A program made the translations under genes and the position numbers. Below are positions 49,465 through 57,867 of a stretch of DNA of 64,000 bases, piece by piece. This DNA comes from Pseudomonas viridiflava (GTDB taxonomy: Bacteria; Pseudomonadota; Gammaproteobacteria; Pseudomonadales; Pseudomonadaceae). Under the pieces are notes generated by a model. It did no database searches. It was given only the letters and a program-made list of their open reading frames with translations, and had not been told where the DNA came from. The stretch covers positions 57,102 through 121,101 of the forward strand of contig NZ_UTKY01000122.1 of NCBI RefSeq assembly GCF_900583165.1, in the 5' to 3' direction. Each line of letters opens with the position of its first letter. Positions within the stretch are counted from its first letter, which is position 1.

Positions 49465-50709
49465 TCAGATCACGCCTTCGCTGCGCAATGTCGCGATGGC
49501 TGCGGCGTCAAGGTCACACAGTTGCGCCAGTACACTATCGGTGTGCTCTCCCAATCCCGGCGGTGCTACCAGCGGCATCAGCGCCGAACCTTCGTAACGC
49601 ATGGGGCTGTTGGGTAGCGCTACTACACCGGCTTCGGTTTCAACATCGGTAAGGAAACCGCGAGCGCGAAGATGCGGGTCGGCTAACACTTCCATTACGT
49701 CACGCAGCGGAGCCGAAGGAATACGGTGAAGCTCACACAGCGCGCTGATCTCCTCGCGAGTATGCGCGGCAGCCCACTCGGCGACGGCAGCGGTCACGTC
49801 CTCAATGGCGTCGATGCGACCACTCAAATGACGAAGCGTCTCATCGTCGTGTAGATCGGTACGGCCCATTGCCTTGGTGAGCTTCAACCAGTGATCATCG
49901 GTGGCGCACACTACGGAAACCCAACCGTCGCTCGCCTCAAAAGTATCGAACGGCACGTAGGAATCCGCGACATGACGGTTGCCACTGCGCGAAGGAACAT
50001 GTTTGCTCGCGTATGCGTGGCCGGCTGAAGGCAGCAAGGTGGCGTACATTGATTCCAACATCGACACTTCAACAACCCGGCCAATGCCCGTGCGCTCACG
50101 TTCGAACAGGGCTGTGGTGATGGCTCCATAGAGGTGTGCGCCGGACATGAAGTCCGCTACAGGAACTCCAGCTTTTAGAGGACGACCGTCACGCTCGCCG
50201 GTTGTACTCATCAAACCGCTCATCGCCTGGATAGTGAGATCCAGAGCAAGCTTCTCCGCGTATGGGCCCGTGCGGCCGAAGCCAGACGCACAGGCATAGA
50301 TAAGCCGAGGATTTTCCTTCAGCATGACTTCCGGTCCGACACCGAGACGGGTCATTACGGAGGGGGCAAAGTTTTCAACCAAAACGTCTGCAGTGTGGCT
50401 GAGTTCTTTGAGCAGCTCACGTCCGCGCTCGGTTTTCAGGTTCAGCACGATGCCACGCTTGTTGCCATTAAGAGCACGGAACGGGTAATCGCCATCGCGG
50501 CCACGGCGGCGAGACATGTCCCCGGTTGGCGGCTCGATCTTGATGACCTCGGCACCCGCCATCGCCATCATGAACGTGGCGTAGGGACCCTGGAACACGT
50601 GGCCAAGGTCCAGCACGCGAATACCTTGAAGAGGCAGAGACCGCTGCCGCGCTTCGATAGCTTGAGTGCTTACCGGCTGTGTTGGTACTTCTTTAGCGGG
50701 CGTGTTCAT
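49465..50709 (-). CDS. CaiB/BaiF family CoA-transferase
   Basis: A class III CoA-transferase of 414 residues. Landmarks are LQGIRVLDLGHVFQGPYATFMMAMAGAEVIKIEPP in pieces near the start, GNKRGIVLNLKTERG, the catalytic Asp expected in the segment around ADVLVENFAP, and SAPLRDVMEVLADPHLRARGF in the C-terminal part. The start overlaps the stop of the dehydratase gene by four bases (ATGA), so the two are translated together. It moves CoA between acids, perhaps from a product CoA ester to the incoming substrate. Confidence 0.9.
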   Translation of the reverse strand: MNTPAKEVPTQPVSTQAIEARQRSLPLQGIRVLDLGHVFQGPYATFMMAMAGAEVIKIEPPTGDMSRRRGRDGDYPFRALNGNKRGIVLNLKTERGRELLKELSHTADVLVENFAPSVMTRLGVGPEVMLKENPRLIYACASGFGRTGPYAEKLALDLTIQAMSGLMSTTGERDGRPLKAGVPVADFMSGAHLYGAITTALFERERTGIGRVVEVSMLESMYATLLPSAGHAYASKHVPSRSGNRHVADSYVPFDTFEASDGWVSVVCATDDHWLKLTKAMGRTDLHDDETLRHLSGRIDAIEDVTAAVAEWAAAHTREEISALCELHRIPSAPLRDVMEVLADPHLRARGFLTDVETEAGVVALPNSPMRYEGSALMPLVAPPGLGEHTDSVLAQLCDLDAAAIATLRSEGVI

Positions 50710-51869
50710 TTCGCCTCCTTGCTACGGGCAGGCAGCGAAACGATGGCAGTACCTGGCATAACGTTTTTCTCACGCTGGTTGTATGCCCAGGTGGTCAGCT
50801 TCACCAGATGGTTGCCGTGCTCGTCGATCTCTTTGGACTCAACGCGCCCTCCCAGCTCCACGACATCGGACAGATAAACATGGGCGCGGTACTGCCCTGT
50901 GATCGCCTTGAGCACACCGGTGTCGCCCATCCAGTTTGTCAGTGAATGGATTTGCCAGCAGGTGCGTTGGATACCTACGTCATAGGCCGCTTGAGCGCCC
51001 TGCAAGCTTGCGGCGTAGTCGTTGTAGTGCACCGAGTAAACCGGCTCCAGCGCATGGGTGCGCGGATCGCGAAAGGCCCATTTAGGGTGTTTTCGATAGC
51101 GCTTGAGTGCGACCGAGTGTGCGGACACTCTAGGGATCGGAGCGGCACCGGCGGCGATAAAGGCGATGAAGTCGGTCAGGCCTAGTGGGCCTTTGGTCAC
51201 GGTGTCGATCTCATCGCCAATCTGGACGTCCTCCCAATAGCGCGGCTCGTCACCACGTGGGCGCTCTGCAAGAATTTTTTCCTCAATGGCGAAGATTTCC
51301 TCTTCGGTCCACGGGTGGGGAACGGTGATCTGACGCCCCTCCGCACGCTTCTGCATTTCGCCACGTTCAAAGCGCATACGCGAACAGATAAAGGTGGCCA
51401 CCAAGCCATCGTTCTGGTTGCGGTACTCCTGGCGCAAATAGTCTTTGATGCGTCGGCCACCGAAGTTGCTGTCTTCAATCGGACCGTCGAAGCCATCAAA
51501 GGTCACCGACGCGTTGATTTTGTCACCTACGCGAATCGGCTGATGAAACTCCATTTTGGTTTCGCAATGGAAGCCGCCCAGTCCAGGCCAGCCAACCTGG
51601 ATAGAGCCCAAACAGGCAAAGATAAAGCTGGGCGGGGCCACCAATGTGCCGAAGATGGATCGCGTGGCATATTCCTCGTCGGTCCACAGGGGATTGTCGT
51701 CACCAATACCTTCCGCGAATCGCAGAATTGCCAGTCGCGTGGCCCACTCATTGTTAAGGCAGGAGGCCGTTCTTAACGGTGTGCCGATCAAAGCCCTCAT
51801 GTTATCCAACATATCATCGGTGAATTTACCGCGTGCCAGCTCCCGCGAAATGGATGTTGATTCACTCAT
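50706..51869 (-). CDS. Double-hotdog MaoC/FAS1-like acyl dehydratase
   Basis: A 387-residue protein with two hotdog units, of the FAS1-like dehydratase (MaoC) type. The first unit has FAEGIGDDNPLWTDEEYA and LVAPPSFIFAC; the second has PHWAFRDP-type KWAFRDPRTHALEPVYSVHYNDYAAS and MGDTGVLKAITGQYRAHVYLSDVV. ATG 51869 follows GAGGG; the longer frame to 51941 would run through the operator palindrome and is rejected. It is the first gene of the minus-strand operon, directly downstream of that palindrome. It probably hydrates an enoyl-CoA stereospecifically (R-type), unlike the crotonase at 57073. Confidence 0.88.
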   Translation of the reverse strand: MSESTSISRELARGKFTDDMLDNMRALIGTPLRTASCLNNEWATRLAILRFAEGIGDDNPLWTDEEYATRSIFGTLVAPPSFIFACLGSIQVGWPGLGGFHCETKMEFHQPIRVGDKINASVTFDGFDGPIEDSNFGGRRIKDYLRQEYRNQNDGLVATFICSRMRFERGEMQKRAEGRQITVPHPWTEEEIFAIEEKILAERPRGDEPRYWEDVQIGDEIDTVTKGPLGLTDFIAFIAAGAAPIPRVSAHSVALKRYRKHPKWAFRDPRTHALEPVYSVHYNDYAASLQGAQAAYDVGIQRTCWQIHSLTNWMGDTGVLKAITGQYRAHVYLSDVVELGGRVESKEIDEHGNHLVKLTTWAYNQREKNVMPGTAIVSLPARSKEAK

Positions 51870-51885
51870 GACTCGCCCTCTCTTT

Positions 51886-51925
51886 TTGTTCGTATATCTG
51901 AACGAATACTCGCATATACGAACAA
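51886..51925. promoter_or_regulatory. Operator palindrome 1 (12-bp perfect inverted repeat)
   Basis: TTGTTCGTATAT (51886-51897) and ATATACGAACAA (51914-51925) are exact reverse complements around a 16-base spacer. The spacer itself contains GAACGAAT, which adds a further inverted GTTC/GAAC match with the left arm. It ends 17 bp before the dehydratase start codon, so a bound repressor would block that operon. Confidence 0.8.
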
Positions 51926-52044
51926 CCTTAGACCCACACACAGAGGGGTGTCAACGCCCTTTCGGTAGAAGTTCGAGTAACACGGCGGCTCAGAGAAACT
52001 CACCCGTTCTTATTGACAAGCGTGCAGAAGACGGCCTAACGTCA

Positions 52045-52078
52045 TTCCTATATGCGAATCTATGTTCGTATATAGGAA
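52045..52078. promoter_or_regulatory. Operator palindrome 2 (near-perfect 14-bp inverted repeat)
   Basis: TTCCTATATGCGAA (52045-52058) and TTCGTATATAGGAA (52065-52078) are reverse complements at 13 of 14 positions around TCTATG. The half-site TTCGTATAT is shared with palindrome 1. It lies just upstream of the plus-strand genes. Confidence 0.8.
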
Positions 52079-52089
52079 CAAAAATAACA

Positions 52090-52110
52090 ATGACACAGGA
52101 GCACCTGTGA
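52090..52110 (+). CDS. Possible six-residue leader peptide
   Basis: ATG ACA CAG GAG CAC CTG TGA (MTQEHL) begins directly after the AATAACAA box. Its stop overlaps the next ATG (TGATG). The AGGAG inside it is also the ribosome site for the frame at 52110, so it may be a coupling leader or chance. Confidence 0.25.
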   Translation: MTQEHL

Positions 52111-52382
52111 TGAGTACCTACAACACGGGACTAATGCGCCCGCCTCTTTCTGATGGTCTTGCCGCCCGTGGTAATACCTGCGCTCCAGGTGGACTGGGCA
52201 TACCTTGGTCCACTCTCTCGTCGCGAACGGGCACCGTCTGGTCTATCAAAGTCACGATGATTGTGTTTCAGCAGACTCCAACGTTGCTGAGGCGCATCGA
52301 TTGCACTCCTTCGGTCTCAGCATACTTGGCCGTATTTCCCATGATCTCTAAACCACCTCTAAGGAGCTGCCATGACTATTGA
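52110..52382 (+). CDS. Small ORF, unrecognised (possible remnant or leader)
   Basis: A 90-residue frame with a good AGGAG ribosome site, starting MSTYNTGLMRPPLSDGLAAR and ending SKPPLRSCHDY. It overlaps the aldehyde dehydrogenase start by 11 bp. I see no domain, and codon use does not look clearly coding. In another frame the same stretch reads LVANGHRLVYQSHDD, which may be a decayed gene. It could be a regulatory leader of the operon or a remnant. Confidence 0.3.
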   Translation: MSTYNTGLMRPPLSDGLAARGNTCAPGGLGIPWSTLSSRTGTVWSIKVTMIVFQQTPTLLRRIDCTPSVSAYLAVFPMISKPPLRSCHDY

Positions 52383-53808
52383 AACGTCACCAACACCGCA
52401 CACCATCAAAATGCGTATTGGGAACAGTTGGCGAGACAGTGAGCACCATGCCGAGGTTCGAGATCCCTATCGCCAGCAAACCCTTGCCTACGCTCCGGTG
52501 TCGACAGCCCGCGATTGCGAGGACGCGCTGGCAAGTGCGCATGCAGCCAAGTCTGCGATGGCCGCCCTGCCAGGGCATGAACGTGCCCGCCTGTTGCATG
52601 CTGCGGCGGATAACGTGGCCAATCGTTCACAAGACATTGCCGAGACGATGACTCGCGAAACCGGCAAGGCGTTGCGTGACTCTCGTATTGAGGTGCAACG
52701 TGCTGGTGAGCTGCTGCATTTGTGTGCAGAAGAAGCAGTACGTATTCAAGGAGAACACATCCCAATGGATGCCTCGACGTTGGGGGCAGGAAAAATGGCG
52801 ATGATGATGCGTTTTCCAGTGGGAGCGGTTGCTGCAATTACGCCATTCAATGGCCCCATCAGTTTGACGGCACACAAGCTTGGCCCTGCACTGGCAGCAG
52901 GTAATTCGCTAGTACTCAAGCCCTCCCCCAAGGCACCACTTTGCGTCCACCAGTTGATCGAGGCTGTGCTGGATGTAGGTTTGCCTGCTGGTGCGATCAA
53001 CACGCTGTATGGAGATGATGTCGGCCCGCAGCTGATCAGCGATCCTCGAATCGACTTCGTCAGTTTTACTGGATCCATTCGCGTCGGAAAGTTGATTCGC
53101 GATGCGGTCGGCATGAAGCGCGTGGCGCTTGAGCTGGGTGGTGTGGGACCGACCTTCGTACACCACGATGCCAGCGTTAAAATTGCTGCAATCGCCTGCG
53201 CTCGAAATGGAGTCGCGTTGGCCGGACAGAGTTGTGTCTCAGTGCAGAACATCTATGTGCATCGATCCGTTCATGATCAGTTCGTCGACTACCTATGCGA
53301 AGAATTCGACCGGATCCGCTTCGGCGACCCAATGGACTTGAATACTGATGTTGGCACCCTGATCGACGAGGATGCAGCAAAGCGGGTTGAGCTCATGCTT
53401 GAGCAGGCCGTTGACGCAGGCGCGCTGCCGCTGCGCGGATGGACACGACGTGGCGCACAACTGGACGGCGCCATCCTGACACGAGTGCAGCCGCAAATGA
53501 GCGTGGTGAATGAGGAGATTTTCGGCCCAGCCATGACCCTGCAAACCTACGAGGACATCGAGCCTCTATTCAAGGCCATATCAGAGAGTCCCTATGGTCT
53601 GCAGTGCGGTCTCTTTACCAACTCGCTGGACCTGGCAATGTCCGCCTTCAGGACGATACGTACCGGTGGAGTCATCATTAATGGCACTTCTCGCTGGCGT
53701 TCGGACCAGATGCCATATGGGGGAGTCAAGGACAGCGGCATCGGGCGTGAGGGACCGAAATTTTCAATTCGCGACATGACCGAAGAACGGCTATTGGTCA
53801 TCAACTGA
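52372..53808 (+). CDS. Aldehyde dehydrogenase (NAD(P)+)
   Basis: A 478-residue aldehyde dehydrogenase. Landmarks are FPVGAVAAITPFNGPISLTAHKLGPALAAGNS in pieces, VSFTGSIRVGKLI, the general-base Glu in ALELGGVGPTFV, the catalytic Cys in LAGQSCVSVQNIY, and NEEIFGPAMTLQ. AAGGAG precedes ATG 52372. First recognised gene of the plus-strand operon, 20 bp before the zinc alcohol dehydrogenase, so it should oxidise that enzyme's aldehyde product. Confidence 0.92.
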   Translation: MTIETSPTPHTIKMRIGNSWRDSEHHAEVRDPYRQQTLAYAPVSTARDCEDALASAHAAKSAMAALPGHERARLLHAAADNVANRSQDIAETMTRETGKALRDSRIEVQRAGELLHLCAEEAVRIQGEHIPMDASTLGAGKMAMMMRFPVGAVAAITPFNGPISLTAHKLGPALAAGNSLVLKPSPKAPLCVHQLIEAVLDVGLPAGAINTLYGDDVGPQLISDPRIDFVSFTGSIRVGKLIRDAVGMKRVALELGGVGPTFVHHDASVKIAAIACARNGVALAGQSCVSVQNIYVHRSVHDQFVDYLCEEFDRIRFGDPMDLNTDVGTLIDEDAAKRVELMLEQAVDAGALPLRGWTRRGAQLDGAILTRVQPQMSVVNEEIFGPAMTLQTYEDIEPLFKAISESPYGLQCGLFTNSLDLAMSAFRTIRTGGVIINGTSRWRSDQMPYGGVKDSGIGREGPKFSIRDMTEERLLVIN

Positions 53809-53827
53809 AGCAGGACGGACGCCATCC

Positions 53828-54958
53828 ATGAAAATGACAGCAGCAGTTTTGTACGAGCAGGGTTTACCTACCCCCTATGCTGAAAGCCAGCCGTTAAAAA
53901 TTGAACAAGTAGACGTGATCGGACCCAATGAAGGGGAAGTGTTGGTCGAAGTGCGCGCAGCCGGGTTGTGCCACTCGGACCTGTCACAAATTGCCGGCCT
54001 GCGCAAACGCACCGTACCAGTAGTCATGGGCCATGAAGGGGCAGGCATCGTACGTGAGGTTGGCCGGGGCGTGACTCAATTCAAGCCAGGCGACCATGTT
54101 GTTATGACCGTCGGGGCCGGTTGCGGGCAGTGCCGCTCTTGTATAGATGCGAGGCCGGTCCTGTGTGATGTAACCGCCTCTGCCAGGGGGCGTGGAGTCA
54201 TACTGACCGGGCGCTCTGCGTTATCGATTCGAGGCGAGCCCTTGTACCACCACAGCGGCATTTCCTCATTCGCGCAGTATGCAGTGACAGTACCTGGTTC
54301 TTTGGTGAAGGTAGATCCTTCGATTCCATTCGATGTGGTCTCTATGTTCGGTTGCGCCGTTGTCACTGGCGCCGGCGCAGTATTCAACGCAGCACGTGTC
54401 AGGCCCGGTCAGTACGTTGCGGTCGTAGGTTTGGGCGGTGTTGGACTCAACTCAGTCATGGCCGCTCGAATTACCGGTGCCTCTTTGATCATTGGGATTG
54501 ATATCCAAGAAAGCAAATTGGCGCTCGCACGGGAGCTGGGTTGCACGCATACGTTCCTGGCAAATGACGAGAACCTCGCAGAGCAAATTCGCTCCCTGAC
54601 GGGTGGCGGCGTTGACTTCGCCTTTGAAATCTCCGGCAGTAAAGCAGGCATGGCATCTGCAACGGCGATCACCCGTAAGGGAGGCGAAATCATTTGTGTC
54701 GGTCTAGGCGCGACCACCGAGATGTTTGCGTATGCCCACACTGCACTGGTGTCAGAAGAGAAGGTGTTTCGTGGCTCGCTGATGGGCAGTTGCGTACCCA
54801 GCCGAGATCTACCGCTGTACTTGCGTTACTACCAGGAAGGACGGCTTCCGGTGGACAAACTTATGAGCGGAACCATGGGTTTTGAGGACCTAAATACCAA
54901 CCTCGATAAACTTGAGCATGGTGCAGTTCTGCGCCAAGTGCTACTGCCGAACGGCTGA
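53828..54958 (+). CDS. Zinc-dependent alcohol dehydrogenase
   Basis: A 376-residue medium-chain dehydrogenase of the class III-like type. Catalytic zinc ligands C48 (GLCHSD), H69 (MGHEGAG) and C176 (FGCAVVTGAG) are present, as are the four structural-zinc cysteines C99, C102, C105 and C113. The NAD site GLGGVGLNS is at 201-209, with IGIDIQESKL after it. Unlike the iron-type homologue in the opposite operon, this enzyme keeps all metal ligands and is the likely true alcohol dehydrogenase of the pathway. Relatives include geraniol and benzyl alcohol dehydrogenases. Confidence 0.92.
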   Translation: MKMTAAVLYEQGLPTPYAESQPLKIEQVDVIGPNEGEVLVEVRAAGLCHSDLSQIAGLRKRTVPVVMGHEGAGIVREVGRGVTQFKPGDHVVMTVGAGCGQCRSCIDARPVLCDVTASARGRGVILTGRSALSIRGEPLYHHSGISSFAQYAVTVPGSLVKVDPSIPFDVVSMFGCAVVTGAGAVFNAARVRPGQYVAVVGLGGVGLNSVMAARITGASLIIGIDIQESKLALARELGCTHTFLANDENLAEQIRSLTGGGVDFAFEISGSKAGMASATAITRKGGEIICVGLGATTEMFAYAHTALVSEEKVFRGSLMGSCVPSRDLPLYLRYYQEGRLPVDKLMSGTMGFEDLNTNLDKLEHGAVLRQVLLPNG

Positions 54959-55093
54959 CGAAGTGAGGTGTGCGATCTACCGCGCAAGGCCTGCACAAGC
55001 CACTGCTGCGACGCAAAGAACGTTAAACAGCGATACCGAAGGTTCAGAACAATTACAAACGCGCCCAAGGCGCCGATACCGAGGACTTCGACA

Positions 55094-56410
55094 ATGCAAG
55101 CACAAGAGTCAGTACTTCCAGTACCCGCCCACGAGGAGGCTGTCACTCCTACCTACGACATGAAAAAAATCGGCCGCGCCGGCTTTCTCGGAACGCTCAT
55201 CGAGTACTACGACCTACATATTTTCACTGCGGCAGCAGCCATGGTGTTTCACCAGATTTTCTTTCCGAACATGAACAGCGTGATGGGCGCAATGGCTGCT
55301 TTTGCAACCGTTGGTGTGGTCTTTGTTGCGCGCCCACTGGGCAGCATCATTTTTGGCCATTTCGGTGACCGGCTAGGGCGGAAAAAAATCCTGGTCCTAA
55401 CACTGCTCCTGATGGGTTTATCAACTGTCCTTGTCGGTGTATTACCCACTGCTTCACAGGTCGGCATCCTCGCCCCGATTATGCTGGTGGCGCTGCGCGT
55501 CGTTCAGGGGCTCGCAGCGGGTGGCGAATACGCGGGGGCTTCGCTGCTGATTGCCGAAAACGCTCCAACTCACTCTCGCGGTCGCTGGTCTTGTCTGCCG
55601 AACCTGGGCGGTGCGATGTCCCACAGCCTGGCTGGCATCACGATGCTCGCGGTGACCTTCTCGATGAGCCCGGAATCTTTCCGCGAATGGGGATGGAGGA
55701 TCCCGTTCATATCCAGCGCAGCGTTGCTGGCTATCGGCTTGTATGTCCGGATTCGCATGGATGAAACCCCGGTGTTCAAGAAGCATGTTCAGCAGCACGG
55801 GGTTGTGAAGGTGCCTTTACTTGAAGCGCTCAAGTCGCAGCCGCGGGCCCTGCTGGTGGGTAGCACTATGGTCCTGCCGGCATTCACATTGCTTTATCTG
55901 TCGGCGACCTATATCACCCATTACGGGGTTAACGAGCTGAAGTTGGGATACACCCATGTATTGGGGGTAACCATTCTCAGCGGCTTCATTTTTTTCATCA
56001 CTATCTTGCTCGCATCCAGGCTTTCGGACCGAATCGGCCGTCGCCCAGTGATCATGGTATCCAACGCCTTAGCCGCTATTTGGGTACTGGTACTGTTTCC
56101 AATTCTCTATGCCGGGTCGCTGATTAACTTCTTCGCGGCGGTCATCATCAGCCAAGTCATCACAGGTCTGACTTTCGGCCCCATCGGTGCCTTTATGTCA
56201 GAGCTGTTTCAGACGCGCTACCGCTACACCGCTGTAGGCCTTTGCTACAACTTGGCGGGGATTGTAGGTGGTGCACTTCCACCGTTACTTGCCGGTCCCA
56301 TTATGTCGAAATACGGAACGATGCCCTTTGGCATAGCCCTATCTGTCGTATTCGTCGCCTGCTTCGCCGCCTGTTTCCTGGCTAAAGAAACCAACCGGGA
56401 CGAGCTGTGA
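55094..56410 (+). CDS. MFS transporter, metabolite:H+ symporter (MHS) family
   Basis: A 438-residue permease. The family start GFLGTLIEYYDLHIFTAAAAMVFHQIFF is visible in pieces, followed by RPLGSIIFGHFGDRLGRKK and RVVQGLAAGGEYAGASLLIAE. ATG 55094 follows CGAGGA; the longer frame to 54968 is not family-like. Located between the alcohol dehydrogenase and DUF2889 genes, it probably imports the substrate or an acid intermediate of this pathway. Confidence 0.9.
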   Translation: MQAQESVLPVPAHEEAVTPTYDMKKIGRAGFLGTLIEYYDLHIFTAAAAMVFHQIFFPNMNSVMGAMAAFATVGVVFVARPLGSIIFGHFGDRLGRKKILVLTLLLMGLSTVLVGVLPTASQVGILAPIMLVALRVVQGLAAGGEYAGASLLIAENAPTHSRGRWSCLPNLGGAMSHSLAGITMLAVTFSMSPESFREWGWRIPFISSAALLAIGLYVRIRMDETPVFKKHVQQHGVVKVPLLEALKSQPRALLVGSTMVLPAFTLLYLSATYITHYGVNELKLGYTHVLGVTILSGFIFFITILLASRLSDRIGRRPVIMVSNALAAIWVLVLFPILYAGSLINFFAAVIISQVITGLTFGPIGAFMSELFQTRYRYTAVGLCYNLAGIVGGALPPLLAGPIMSKYGTMPFGIALSVVFVACFAACFLAKETNRDEL

Positions 56411-56462
56411 ACGGTCACGCCGCCCCGTTGTGGCCCATCGATAATCCAGTTGGGAGGTTTGA

Positions 56463-57035
56463 ATGAACACCAGTGAACCATCTGCTGCCGTTGAGCGCGA
56501 AGCGCTGCATCATCGCAAGATTGACATGCGTGGCTATCGACGTAACGACGGGCTATTCGAAGTGGAAGGTCGCGTAACGGATACCAAGCCATTTGACTTC
56601 ATCCCCGCCAGCAGGGAGCGGACGGTACCTGCGCAACAAGCCATTCATAACATGGGGGTGCGACTGGTTTTCGACAGCAGCATGTTGGTGGTTGATGTTC
56701 AAACCTTCACCGATGCAGCGCCTTATGAAATGTGCCCCGCTGGCGGCGCAACGCTACAGCAAATGAAAGGTGTTCGAATCGGACCCGGTTGGAGCGCCGA
56801 GGTACGCCGACGCCTAATAAGGCCTGACACCTGTACCCATCTGATGGAATTGCTGCTGCCCATGGCAACTACAGCAATCCAGGCTATGAGCCCGATCAAC
56901 GTTGAAAAAGGCGACCGCCTGGACGCAGCCGGGCGCCCTTGGCAAATCGATGCGTGTTACGCCTATTCATCTGAGCGAGCCATTGTGGAGCATCGCTGGC
57001 CGCAGTTCTACTGTACGCCAGTGAAGTCAAGTTGA
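56463..57035 (+). CDS. DUF2889 domain-containing protein
   Basis: A 190-residue protein with the DUF2889 pattern: LHHRKIDMRGYRRNDGLFEVEGRVTDTKPFDF in pieces, then MGVRLVFDSSMLVVDVQ, CPAGGATLQQMKGVRIGPGW and RRRLIRPDTCTHLMELL. GGGAGG precedes ATG 56463. No function is established to my knowledge. It has no signal peptide or membrane segment, so a cytosolic role is expected. Being flanked by the transporter and the hydratase inside a catabolic operon suggests an enzyme or chaperone of the same pathway. Confidence 0.88.
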   Translation: MNTSEPSAAVEREALHHRKIDMRGYRRNDGLFEVEGRVTDTKPFDFIPASRERTVPAQQAIHNMGVRLVFDSSMLVVDVQTFTDAAPYEMCPAGGATLQQMKGVRIGPGWSAEVRRRLIRPDTCTHLMELLLPMATTAIQAMSPINVEKGDRLDAAGRPWQIDACYAYSSERAIVEHRWPQFYCTPVKSS

Positions 57036-57072
57036 CTCTGTGCACTCTTACCTAATCGAGGCAAAGTAACTC

Positions 57073-57867
57073 ATGTCCAAATTCCTGATTTACGACCAAG
57101 ACGGCCCCGTAGTCACGCTGACAATGGACCAGCCGGAACAACGCAATCCGCTGACAGGAAATACGGCTATTCCCGAATTTCTCGACGCCATCGAGCGTAT
57201 TCACGACGACACCCAGGTGCGCTGCGTCATTCTGACTGGCAACGGGCCGTCTTTCTGCGCAGGGGGCAATATCCACGAGATGAGGCGCCAGGCATCGGAC
57301 GATGTCTCACTGATGAGCATTCGCCAGGATTACCGCCGGGGCATCCAGCGTCTGACGCTAAGCCTTTTCGATCTAGAAGTTCCCATTATCGCTGCCGTCA
57401 ACGGACACGCCATCGGTGCCGGGCTGGATCTAGCGTGCATGTGTGACATCCGTATTGCTTCCGAACAAGCGAAATTCGCGGAGAGCTTCATAAAATTAGG
57501 CATCATCCCTGGCGACGGCGGGGCTTGGTTATTGCCGCGCATTCTGGGCATGTCGCGCGCAGCCGAACTTGCCCTAACGGGTGACATGATTGATGCACAA
57601 AAGGGCTTGGCATACGGGTTAGTGTCCCAAGTCGTTCCCCACACGGAACTGCTACCAACCGCCCGATCAATTGCGGATCGAATCGCTCAGCACGCCAGTC
57701 ATGGCATCCGACTGACTAAACGCCTGATGCGCGAAGCCATGCACACCCGTCTCGATACGCTGCTGGAGCTGTCCGCGGCCTATCAGGCCATCGCACACAA
57801 AACCGAGGATCACAGTGAAGCAGTATCTGCATTTCTGGAAAAACGCGAACCGCGGTTCGCTCGCTAA
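57073..57867 (+). CDS. Enoyl-CoA hydratase/isomerase
   Basis: A 264-residue crotonase-fold protein. Landmarks are TMDQPEQRNPLTG, PSFCAGGNIHEMRRQ, the oxyanion segment HAIGAGLDLACMCDIRIA, and FIKLGIIPGDGGAWLLPRI. The first classical glutamate (in GGGCEL of hydratases) is replaced in GAGLDLACM by Asp at the neighbouring position, while Asp occurs in PGDGG instead of PG-GG, a pattern of isomerase or hydrolase subtypes. GAGG precedes ATG 57073. It closes the plus-strand operon and should pair with the dehydrogenase at 40882. Confidence 0.85.
   Translation: MSKFLIYDQDGPVVTLTMDQPEQRNPLTGNTAIPEFLDAIERIHDDTQVRCVILTGNGPSFCAGGNIHEMRRQASDDVSLMSIRQDYRRGIQRLTLSLFDLEVPIIAAVNGHAIGAGLDLACMCDIRIASEQAKFAESFIKLGIIPGDGGAWLLPRILGMSRAAELALTGDMIDAQKGLAYGLVSQVVPHTELLPTARSIADRIAQHASHGIRLTKRLMREAMHTRLDTLLELSAAYQAIAHKTEDHSEAVSAFLEKREPRFAR

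Larger units (their letters stand above)
51870..52371. promoter_or_regulatory. Divergent regulatory region of the IclR-type cluster
   Basis: About 500 bp between the dehydratase operon (minus) and the aldehyde dehydrogenase operon (plus). It contains two related palindromes (51886-51925 and 52045-52078), an AATAACAA box at 52083-52090, a six-codon ORF (52090-52110) and a 90-residue frame of unknown meaning (52110-52382). No terminator was seen. Confidence 0.7.

Noticed and set aside
49465..51869. CaiB transferase plus MaoC hydratase as an itaconate degradation pair
   Set aside because: Itaconate pathways need a citramalyl-CoA lyase (CitE-like), which is not here, and the dehydratase is a long double-hotdog type with alcohol and aldehyde dehydrogenases around it.
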